Shown in pieces: positions 1-5,637 of a stretch of 5,870 nucleotides of DNA. The position numbers and the translations under genes were made by a program. The notes beneath the pieces were generated by a model, which had not been told where the DNA came from, did not search any database, and saw only the letters and a program-made list of their open reading frames with translations. Source of the DNA: JBDHZK01 sp039811865 (GTDB lineage: Bacteria; Actinomycetota; Actinomycetes; Propionibacteriales; Propionibacteriaceae); contig JBDHZK010000149.1 in assembly GCA_039811865.1 (NCBI GenBank), positions 1-5,870 of the forward strand, given 5' to 3'. Position 1 is the first letter of the stretch, and the number at the start of each line of letters is the position of its first letter.

Positions 1-55
1 GGTGGAGGCCACCGCCTCCGTGGCGGTGTGGGTGGCGTGTGGCAGGCTTTCGCAC

Positions 56-2464
56 GTGCCGTCCCAACCCGCTTTGCTGAACGGTCTGACCGCCGCCGAA
101 GTCGCCCAACGCGTGGCACAGGGCAAGCAAAACGATCTGCCGCCGCGATCTGGCCGAACGGTCGGGGGGATTGTGCGGGCCAACGTATTCACGCGGATCA
201 ACGCGATCCTGACGGTGCTGTTGGTGATCGTGCTGGCGACCGGCAGTTGGATCAACGCGGCCTTCGGGCTGCTGATCATCGCCAACTCGATCATCGGCAT
301 CGTCCAGGAGTTGCGGGCGAAGCAAACGCTGGATGGTCTGGCGGTGGTGGGGGAGGCGCGTCCCCTGGTCCGCCGCGATGGCGTGTCGGTGGCCATCGGT
401 CGGGGAGAGGTGGTGCAGGACGACCTGGTCGAGCTCGGGCCGGGCGACCAGATCGTGGTGGACGGCGAGATCGTCGCGGCGTCCTACCTCGAGATCGACG
501 AATCGCTACTTACCGGCGAGAGCGATCCGGTGGCAAAAGAAGTGGGGGATGAGGTTCAGTCCGGAAGCTTCGTCGTCGCCGGCACGGGGACCTATCGCGC
601 GACCCGCGTGGGCGCCGCCGCCTACGCCGCGCAACTGACCGCCCAGGCGGCCAAGTTCTCCCTGGTGCACAGCGAGCTGCAAAGCGGCATCAACAAGATC
701 CTCAAGGTGATTACCTGGTTGCTGGTCCCGGTGGGCCTGTTGACCATCTGGACGCAATTGAGCCAGCCCGGTGTGGCCTGGCGCGACGCGGTCCTGCGGA
801 TGGCCGGCGCGCTCGTCCCGATGGTGCCGGAGGGCTTGGTGCTGCTGACGTCCATGGCGTTCGCGCTGGGCGTGATCCGCCTCGGCCGGCGCAAGTGCCT
901 GGTCCAGGAGTTGCCCGCGATCGAGGGGCTGGCGCGCGTGGACGTGGTGTGCGCCGACAAGACCGGCACGTTGACGGAGAACGGCATGCGCTTCGCTGAG
1001 CTGGTTTGCCTGGGCGACACCGAGGACAACGTGCGCGAGACCCTGCGCCAGTTGGCCGGCGCCGACCCGCGTCCGAACGCGAGCCTTCAGGCGGTGGCCG
1101 ATGAGGTGCGTCGGCCGGACCGGCCCTGGCCGCTGCTCGCTCGGGCCCCGTTCACTTCGGCGAAGAAGTGGTCCGGCGCCACGTTCGCTGGGCCTGGCAA
1201 CTGGGTGCTCGGGGCGCCCGACGTGCTGGCGGCGGAGGAGTCACCGGCCGGTCAGCGCGCGCAGCAGATCGCCGATACCGGCCAGCGGGTGCTTCTGCTC
1301 GGGCACAGCACGACGCCCGTCGACGATCCGGCCGCTCCCGGTGTGGTCGTCCCCACCGCCTTGGTGGTGCTGGCTCAGCGCGTCCGTCCGGACGCCCGCG
1401 AGACCCTCGAGTTCTTCGCTTCGCAGCGAGTCGAGGTCAAGGTGATCTCGGGGGACAACGCCAAATCGGTCGCAGCGGTGACCAGCGAGCTGGGCGTGGG
1501 GGAAACCGACCCGGTGGACGCTCGGGGGTTGACCGACCCGGCGACGCTGGCAGCGGCGGTGGCGACTCGACGCGTCTTCGGGCGGGTGACGCCCGTTCAG
1601 AAACGTGCCATGGTCAAAGCCCTGCAAAGCGAGGGCCGGGTGGTCGCGATGACCGGTGACGGCGTCAACGACGTCCTCGCGCTGAAGGACGCCGACCTGG
1701 GCGTGGCGATGGGTTCGGGAGCCGCCGCGACCAGGTCGGTGGCCAAGATCGTCTTGTTGGACGACCGCTTCGCGACCCTGCCGTACGTCGTGGCCGAGGG
1801 ACGCCGGGTGATCGGCAACATCGAGCGGGTCGCGAACTTGTTCCTTACCAAGACCGTCTACTCCGCGCTGCTGGCCCTGCTGGTCGTGCTGGCCCGCGTG
1901 CCTTTCCCCTTCCAGCCGATCCATGTCACGATCACCGGCTGGTTCACCATCGGGATCCCAGCGTTCCTGCTGTCGTTGGCGCCCAACAACGAGCGCGCCC
2001 GACCGGGCTTCGCGTCGCGGGTGCTGCGCCTGGGCCTGCCCGCCGGCGTCCTGGTCGCGCTGGTTACCTTCACAGCCTTCCTGATCGCCCGCCAAATGAC
2101 GACGCCGGCACGCGCGAGCACCGCGGCCCTGGCTGCGCTGATCGTGGCTGCCACCTGGGTGCTGGCCGTCGTCGCCCGCCCCTATCAGTGGTGGAAGCTA
2201 GGGCTCTTGGCGGCGGCCGCCGGGGCCTACCTCGCCATCTTCACCTGGCCACTCACCCAGGGGCTCTTCCTGCTGGACGTGGGTGATGCTGCCGCCATGA
2301 ACACGGGGTTGATGATCGGATTCGCCGGAGCCGTGTGTGTCGAGATCGCCTGGTGGGTCGGCGGAATCATCCACCGCGAGCCGCGACGGCTCTGGCTCGC
2401 CCCCGGCGACCAGCCCGCGACGCCCCCACCCGAGGATTCGGCCCCAGAGCCCGCCCAAGGATGA
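56..2464 (+). CDS. ctpE: CtpE-type cation (probably Ca2+) transporting P-type ATPase
   Basis: This is an ATP-driven cation pump of the inner membrane. Numbering from the GTG at 56 (802 aa), the sequence shows the actuator-domain TGES motif at about 153-156, PEGL in the ion-binding helix M4 at 258-261, the phosphorylated aspartate in DKTGT at 301-305, a KWSG nucleotide-domain motif at 371-374 and the hinge TGDGVND at 533-539. Paired hydrophobic segments lie at about 48-87 and around M3/M4, with several more after residue 600. There is no N-terminal CxxC metal-binding domain and no CPC motif, which argues against a heavy-metal pump. Near-identical blocks recalled from mycobacterial CtpE (NVFTRINAIL, ELPAIEGLARVDVVCADKTG, LFLTKTVYS, ARPYQWW) support the name; CtpE is reported as a calcium-uptake ATPase. 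The tail is proline-rich. The start is uncertain: the frame is open back to a GTG at 2, but starting at 56 puts the conserved GLT-AEV block at residue 10 as in CtpE, with a weak GGCAGG nine bases upstream. A start before the window is possible. Confidence 0.9.
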   Translation: MPSQPALLNGLTAAEVAQRVAQGKQNDLPPRSGRTVGGIVRANVFTRINAILTVLLVIVLATGSWINAAFGLLIIANSIIGIVQELRAKQTLDGLAVVGEARPLVRRDGVSVAIGRGEVVQDDLVELGPGDQIVVDGEIVAASYLEIDESLLTGESDPVAKEVGDEVQSGSFVVAGTGTYRATRVGAAAYAAQLTAQAAKFSLVHSELQSGINKILKVITWLLVPVGLLTIWTQLSQPGVAWRDAVLRMAGALVPMVPEGLVLLTSMAFALGVIRLGRRKCLVQELPAIEGLARVDVVCADKTGTLTENGMRFAELVCLGDTEDNVRETLRQLAGADPRPNASLQAVADEVRRPDRPWPLLARAPFTSAKKWSGATFAGPGNWVLGAPDVLAAEESPAGQRAQQIADTGQRVLLLGHSTTPVDDPAAPGVVVPTALVVLAQRVRPDARETLEFFASQRVEVKVISGDNAKSVAAVTSELGVGETDPVDARGLTDPATLAAAVATRRVFGRVTPVQKRAMVKALQSEGRVVAMTGDGVNDVLALKDADLGVAMGSGAAATRSVAKIVLLDDRFATLPYVVAEGRRVIGNIERVANLFLTKTVYSALLALLVVLARVPFPFQPIHVTITGWFTIGIPAFLLSLAPNNERARPGFASRVLRLGLPAGVLVALVTFTAFLIARQMTTPARASTAALAALIVAATWVLAVVARPYQWWKLGLLAAAAGAYLAIFTWPLTQGLFLLDVGDAAAMNTGLMIGFAGAVCVEIAWWVGGIIHREPRRLWLAPGDQPATPPPEDSAPEPAQG

Positions 2465-2682
2465 AGACCCGAGTGATGCTTGGCTCGATGTGATCTTGTT
2501 CGGGGAACGCAATCACCCGGTGCGGGGGCCACGAGCGTTTGCCGATGCTCTGCTGGCCTCCTGTGGCCAACATGCGGGGACGGGCATGCCGCTCGCCCAC
2601 AGCTCGTTGATTCGGCGGGCCACCTTTCCGCCCCACCCGCAAGACAGCACCAATTGAGCCAACCACAAGGCCAGCGAGTCGA
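2465..2682. other. intergenic gap between convergent genes, no gene recognised
   Basis: These 218 bases separate the stop of the ATPase gene from the stop of the deacetylase gene. Reading frames run through on both strands, but their translations are composition-driven and resemble no family I know. Two weak hairpins can be drawn: TGGCC/GGCCA at 2554-2569 with a six-base loop, and GGCGG/CCGCC at 2614-2632 with a nine-base loop. Neither is followed by a T-run, so neither is a convincing intrinsic terminator, although transcription from both sides must end here. Confidence 0.5.
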
Positions 2683-3558
2683 TCAGGGGGTCGCGGGCAG
2701 CACCTGTTCCAGGGTGACGAAGGTGTATCCGGCCTTGCGCAGATCGGAGATGATGCCCGGCAGCGCGTCGGCGTCCAAGGAGGTGTGGTCGTCGGGGTTC
2801 GAGCCGACGTGCAGAAGGGCGATACCGCCGTCCCCGATGCCGTTGACAACGCGAGTGCGCACCTTGGCGGCGCTCATCCCGCCGGACGTCCCCTGCCAGC
2901 CCAGGCTGTCGACGCTCCACCGGAACGGCACGTAGCACAGCGAGTTCACGACCGAGATCACTCGCGAGTCCACCTCGCCGAACGGGAAGCGGAAGTAGGG
3001 GCGCGGGTCCGCTCCGGTGACGCGGAGGATCGCCCGCCGGGCGCGCTCCACCTGGTCGCGGACGTCAGCCGTGGTCAGCTTGGTCAGGTCCGGGTGGGTC
3101 ATGGAGTGGTTGCCCACCGGAAACCGCTCCGCGATCCTCCTGGCCAGGCCCGGGAACGCGGTGGCGAAGTCGCCGGTCAGGAAGAACGTGGCGGGGACGC
3201 CCTGGGCGGCCAGCGTGGCGAGGATGCGCTCGCCGCCATCGGGAGCACCGCCCGCGTCGAAAGTGAGCGCCACCCGCTTGCCGCCGCCGGGGATCCGTTC
3301 GATGTCTTGGCCGAGCAGGGCCGCCGGGATGGCACAGGACGCCCCTGTCGGGGCGCCCGACGACGAACTCGTTCGCCTCGGCGACGCGGTGGACGCCGGC
3401 GTCGTCGGCGTGGCGGAGGCGACGGGTGTTCGGGCACTCGCCGAAGGCGGGGGCGGCGAGGCCGGGGAAGTTGTTGCGGGCGCGCGGGCACACCCGGCTG
3501 CGAGCACGGCCAAGCCGACCAGCAACGAACTCAAGATCTGGATCCAGCGACCCGGCAC
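2683..3558 (-). CDS. NodB-type polysaccharide deacetylase, predicted lipoprotein
   Basis: This is a carbohydrate esterase family 4 enzyme predicted to remove N-acetyl (or similar) groups from a cell-wall or extracellular polysaccharide. The 291-residue product begins with a short basic segment and a hydrophobic stretch (about 5-22) ending in LAAGC, so Cys23 could be lipidated. A Pro/Ser/Thr/Ala-rich linker follows (about 25-75). The NodB domain covers about 95-288: motif 1 is TFDAG at 99-103 (catalytic-base Asp101), motif 2 is HSMTH at 151-155 (metal-ligand histidines 151 and 155), motif 3 is RFPFG at 190-194, DSLGW is at 217-221, and LLH ends at His250. Motif 1 carries Ala102 where the usual TFDDG has a second, metal-binding Asp; Asp107 is close by. 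The GTG start gives a sensible signal peptide; no Shine-Dalgarno precedes it, but a -10-like hexamer lies just upstream. The gene stands alone between opposite-strand neighbours. The polysaccharide substrate cannot be told. Confidence 0.9.
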   Translation of the reverse strand: MPGRWIQILSSLLVGLAVLAAGCARAPATTSPASPPPPSASARTPVASATPTTPASTASPRRTSSSSGAPTGASCAIPAALLGQDIERIPGGGKRVALTFDAGGAPDGGERILATLAAQGVPATFFLTGDFATAFPGLARRIAERFPVGNHSMTHPDLTKLTTADVRDQVERARRAILRVTGADPRPYFRFPFGEVDSRVISVVNSLCYVPFRWSVDSLGWQGTSGGMSAAKVRTRVVNGIGDGGIALLHVGSNPDDHTSLDADALPGIISDLRKAGYTFVTLEQVLPATP

Positions 3559-3564
3559 GTCCCA

Positions 3565-3570
3565 AGGCTA
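3565..3570 (-). promoter_or_regulatory. candidate -10 element for leaderless deacetylase transcript
   Basis: Read on the minus strand, the hexamer TAGCCT fits the actinobacterial TANNNT -10 pattern. It is followed by six bases and then the GTG start codon at 3558, exactly the spacing at which transcription would begin on the first base of the start codon. No Shine-Dalgarno sequence is present and I see no good -35 at 16-18 bases upstream. The hexamer is short, so chance is possible. Confidence 0.4.
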
Positions 3571-3634
3571 AGCGGGGAACCCAACCGCCAGCCAGTGACC
3601 CTGCTTGTCAACTCGGACGACCCGTAGCGCTTGG

Positions 3635-3656
3635 GCAAGTCGGCGGGCACACTTGC
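3635..3656. promoter_or_regulatory. inverted repeat GCAAGT-N10-ACTTGC before the GCS2 gene
   Basis: Two perfect six-base arms (3635-3640 and 3651-3656) flank a ten-base GC-rich spacer and end four bases before the ATG at 3661. The two-fold symmetry with one helical turn between half-sites fits a dimeric repressor site; as RNA it would instead be a hairpin that could mask the start codon. A CACACT at 3648-3653, inside the dyad, could serve as a weak -10. No regulator gene is visible nearby. Confidence 0.3.
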
Positions 3657-3660
3657 GCGC

Positions 3661-5148
3661 ATGGGCCGCGACATCGAGTCGACCACATACACCCGGCAGC
3701 AACGGCAGCGCTACCGGGAGAAGGTGCGATTGTGCCTGGACGTCTTCGAGGAGATGCTCGCGACCAGCGCATTCGCCTTCGACCACCAGATGACCGGCCT
3801 TGAGCTGGAGTTGAATCTGGTCGACTCCGACTATCGGCCGCAGATGAACAACTCCGCCATCTTGGCCGCGCTGCACAATCCCGAGTATCAAACCGAACTC
3901 GGCCGGTTCAACATCGAGTTCAATGCCGCCCCCCGCACCCTTGAGGGCGCCGGTGCCAGCGGGTTGGAGGCCGACCTGCGCAAGTCCCTCAACGAGGCCG
4001 AGCGGCGCTGCGTCCAACTCGGGACGCACATCGTCATGATCGGCATTTTGCCGACGATCATGCCGGAGACCTTCGAGGTCGAGTGGATGAGTGAGAACGC
4101 TCGTTATGCGGCGCTGAACGACGCGATGCTTTCGGCCCGGGGCGAGGACATCTACATCGATATCGCGGGACCCGGCGGGGAGCACCTCCAGCGCTACGCC
4201 GACTCGCTGGCGCCGGAGTCGGCCTGCACCTCGATGCAGTTGCACCTGCAGGTGCGTCCCCAGGATTTCGACACCTACTGGAACGCTGCGCAGTCCCTGG
4301 CGGGACCACAGTTGGCGCTCGGCGCGAACTCGCCCTTCTTCATGGGCCACCAGTTGTGGGCGGAGACCCGGATCGAGTTGTTCGCGCAAGCCGCCGACAG
4401 CCGTCCCACCGAACTGAAGAATCAGGGCGTCCGGCCCCGGGTCTTCTTCGGCGAACGGTGGATCACCTCGATCTTCGACCTGTTCGAGGAGAACGTCAGG
4501 TACTTCCCGGCGATGTTGCCCGAGTTGGACGATGAGGATCCCAGGGCGGTACTGGCCGCCGGGGGCGTCCCCAAGCTCGCCGAACTCCGGCTGCACAACG
4601 GCACCATCTACCGCTGGAACCGGCCCATCTACGACATCGTCGACGGGGCGCCGCATCTGCGAGTCGAGAATCGGGTCCTGCCGGCCGGACCGACCATCGC
4701 CGACACCATGGCGAACGCCGCCTTCTATTACGGGGCGCTGCGCTCGCTGGCCCAGGACGAGCGCCCCGTCTGGTCGCGGATGGCGTTCACGACGGCCAGC
4801 GAGAACTTCTACTCCGGGGCCCGCTTCGGCATCGACGCGGACGTGTTTTGGCCCGGGCACGGTCAGATCCCCGCCAGCGAACTGGTCTTGCGCTACCTGC
4901 TGCCCATCGCGCACGAGGGGCTCGCCGACTGGGGCGTCGACGCGGACGTCCGCGACCGGCTGCTGGGCATCATCGAGGGGCGCTGCCTGACCGGGATGAA
5001 CGGTGCGGAGTGGCAAACCGAAACGGTGAAGCGCCTCGAGTCGAGGGGAAGGTCTCGACGCGAGGCGCTGCGCGAAATGCTCGCCGCCTACGCGAGCAAC
5101 ATGCACACCAACGAGCCGGTGCACACCTGGGAGTTGCCCGGCCCCTAG
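3661..5148 (+). CDS. glutamate-cysteine ligase family (GCS2) protein, long form
   Basis: The 495-residue product belongs to the GCS2 family of ATP-dependent carboxylate-amine ligases. Visible signatures are GLELELNL (46-53), matching the G-x-E-x-E metal/ATP-binding strand; FNIEFN (83-88); LHLQV (194-198); GANSPFFMG (221-229); GERWITS (264-270); and RVENRVLPAGPT (334-345), the conserved R-x-E-x-R region. It is clearly longer than YbdK-type members (about 370 residues) and does not look like the ergothioneine enzyme EgtA; I recall similar proteins of about 500 residues in actinobacteria, usually labelled glutamate-cysteine ligase on homology alone. Actinobacteria generally use mycothiol, so glutathione synthesis should not be assumed, and no second glutathione or ergothioneine gene is near. 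The ATG at 3661 is preferred; an in-frame TTG at 3631, two codons after a stop, would add ten residues without a better ribosome binding site. The only SD-like stretch, GGCGGG at 3642-3647, is rather far away. Confidence 0.85.
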   Translation: MGRDIESTTYTRQQRQRYREKVRLCLDVFEEMLATSAFAFDHQMTGLELELNLVDSDYRPQMNNSAILAALHNPEYQTELGRFNIEFNAAPRTLEGAGASGLEADLRKSLNEAERRCVQLGTHIVMIGILPTIMPETFEVEWMSENARYAALNDAMLSARGEDIYIDIAGPGGEHLQRYADSLAPESACTSMQLHLQVRPQDFDTYWNAAQSLAGPQLALGANSPFFMGHQLWAETRIELFAQAADSRPTELKNQGVRPRVFFGERWITSIFDLFEENVRYFPAMLPELDDEDPRAVLAAGGVPKLAELRLHNGTIYRWNRPIYDIVDGAPHLRVENRVLPAGPTIADTMANAAFYYGALRSLAQDERPVWSRMAFTTASENFYSGARFGIDADVFWPGHGQIPASELVLRYLLPIAHEGLADWGVDADVRDRLLGIIEGRCLTGMNGAEWQTETVKRLESRGRSRREALREMLAAYASNMHTNEPVHTWELPGP

Positions 5149-5153
5149 GCCGG
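5138..5153. terminator. GC hairpin spanning the convergent stop codons
   Basis: CCGGCC (5138-5143) and GGCCGG (5148-5153) form a perfect six-base stem with a CCTA loop. It begins within the last codons of the GCS2 gene, includes its TAG, and ends two bases before the stop triplet of the minus-strand gene. Being symmetric, it would act on both transcripts. There is no T-run on either side, so it is at best a non-canonical bidirectional terminator or transcript-end stabiliser. Confidence 0.4.
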
Positions 5154-5154
5154 C

Positions 5155-5505
5155 TCAGACCTTGACGTGCGCCACCCAGCCCGGCGCGAAATAGCCGAGC
5201 AGCGCGGGGAGCAACAACACCGCCCAACCGAGGGCGACGAGCAGGACGCGACCAGCCGACCTGGTCGCCATCCCGGCCACGATGGCGGCGATCCCCAACG
5301 CGCCCACGGTGCCGGCCGCGATCAGCAGGGTTTGCACGTCCAGCGCCGCCAGACGTCCGCCAGGGATCAGCCCGACTAGGATCGCGTCGCCGATCAGCGC
5401 AGCGCCGGTGAGGACGCGGGCCACCCAGCGACCGATCGCGAAGCTCGTTCTCGGCGCGGCGGACGCTGTCGGAATCGGGACGGCCAGGGGCGAGTGGGTT
5501 GCCAT
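5155..5505 (-). CDS. small three-helix membrane protein, unknown function
   Basis: The 116-residue product is recognised only as a hydrophobic membrane protein. About 25 polar N-terminal residues, rich in Ala, Pro, Ser and Thr, precede three predicted membrane segments at roughly 28-49, 56-80 and 87-108, with a short basic stretch (TRSAGR, 81-86) between the second and third that probably faces the cytoplasm. The C-terminal tail is only a few residues (VAHVKV). No catalytic or binding motif stands out and I cannot assign a family. The hydrophobic pattern and a well-placed ATG argue that it is real, while the opposite-strand frames here look like shadows. There is no Shine-Dalgarno; a -10-like GACAAT sits at leaderless spacing. 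It is convergent with the GCS2 gene, six bases between coding regions, and divergent from the transporter gene, so it is probably transcribed alone. Confidence 0.65.
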   Translation of the reverse strand: MATHSPLAVPIPTASAAPRTSFAIGRWVARVLTGAALIGDAILVGLIPGGRLAALDVQTLLIAAGTVGALGIAAIVAGMATRSAGRVLLVALGWAVLLLPALLGYFAPGWVAHVKV

Positions 5506-5511
5506 GCGTCC

Positions 5512-5517
5512 ATTGTC
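5512..5517 (-). promoter_or_regulatory. candidate -10 element for leaderless membrane-protein transcript
   Basis: On the minus strand GACAAT resembles a -10 box (only the first base departs from TANNNT). Six bases separate it from the ATG at 5505, so transcription would start on the A of the start codon. No ribosome binding site is present at normal spacing and no clear -35 is seen. Confidence 0.35.
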
Positions 5518-5559
5518 GAAAACGTCGGGTTCAGTCGGATCGGCCGCCGGTCTGCGCCG

Positions 5560-5575
5560 CTGACTCCTAGGTCAG
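5560..5575. promoter_or_regulatory. inverted repeat CTGAC-N6-GTCAG, candidate operator
   Basis: Two perfect five-base arms (5560-5564 and 5571-5575) flank TCCTAG. The site lies about 18 bases upstream of the likely -10 of the transporter gene, where a -35 or an activator/repressor site would be expected, and upstream of the divergent membrane-protein gene. The TGA-N8-TCA core has the geometry of a CRP/FNR-like half-site pair, but it lacks the full TGTGA consensus, so the regulator class is open. Confidence 0.35.
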
Positions 5576-5592
5576 AGGTTGCGCGAGTCGCC

Positions 5593-5601
5593 TAATACCT
5601 T
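5593..5601 (+). promoter_or_regulatory. candidate -10 region for the EamA transporter gene
   Basis: An AT-rich island in otherwise GC-rich DNA contains TAATAC (5593-5598) and TACCTT (5596-5601); the latter fits TANNNT. Transcription would start near 5605-5608, about 30 bases before the ATG, leaving room for the ribosome binding site. No convincing -35 is present at normal spacing, which could mean that an activator is needed. Confidence 0.35.
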
Positions 5602-5619
5602 GGGCGACACGCCGCCCAA
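5600..5619. promoter_or_regulatory. inverted repeat TTGGGCG-N6-CGCCCAA at the transcript start
   Basis: Perfect seven-base arms (5600-5606 and 5613-5619) flank six bases. The repeat lies between the -10-like region and the GGAGGA ribosome binding site and would straddle the predicted start of transcription. In that position it is better explained as a repressor-binding site than as a complete leader hairpin, because the left arm would be mostly untranscribed. If the true start is further upstream, it would be a stem-loop close to the ribosome binding site. Confidence 0.4.
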
Positions 5620-5624
5620 CGGGT

Positions 5625-5630
5625 GGAGGA
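5625..5630 (+). promoter_or_regulatory. strong ribosome binding site GGAGGA
   Basis: GGAGGA lies seven bases before the ATG at 5638 and closely matches the 16S anti-Shine-Dalgarno complement. It decides the start of the transporter gene; an overlapping ATG at 5630 runs into a stop after three codons. Confidence 0.75.
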
Positions 5631-5637
5631 TGCGGGC

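Noticed and set aside
1241..2095. A 284-codon minus-strand frame inside the ATPase gene
   Set aside because: It covers the conserved P-domain of the ATPase on the other strand, is rich in Arg, Gly, Asp and Gln, and shows no domain.
2554..2569. TGGCC/GGCCA hairpin as terminator of the ATPase gene
   Set aside because: Only five pairs, no T-run, and about 90 bases after the stop; such stems are common by chance in GC-rich DNA.
2465..2682. Possible gene remnant between the ATPase and the deacetylase
   Set aside because: All frames were read; none gives a recognisable domain fragment or transposase piece, and there is no ribosome binding site ahead of a sensible start.
3605..3611. TTGACA (minus strand) and TTGTCA (plus strand) as -35 boxes in the divergent region
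   Set aside because: The minus-strand TTGACA is a perfect consensus, but no acceptable -10 lies 16-19 bases downstream; the plus-strand hexamer also lacks a good partner at normal spacing.
2785..3627. A 280-codon plus-strand frame across the deacetylase gene
   Set aside because: The opposite strand carries all NodB motifs and a signal peptide; the plus-strand product is Arg/Gly-rich and extends into the promoter region.
3568..5124. A 518-codon open frame antisense to the GCS2 gene
   Set aside because: Its translation is a low-complexity, Arg/Val/Gly/Asp-rich product with no recognisable motif, and it mirrors the codon structure of the strongly conserved gene on the other strand. Long antisense frames are expected in GC-rich coding DNA.
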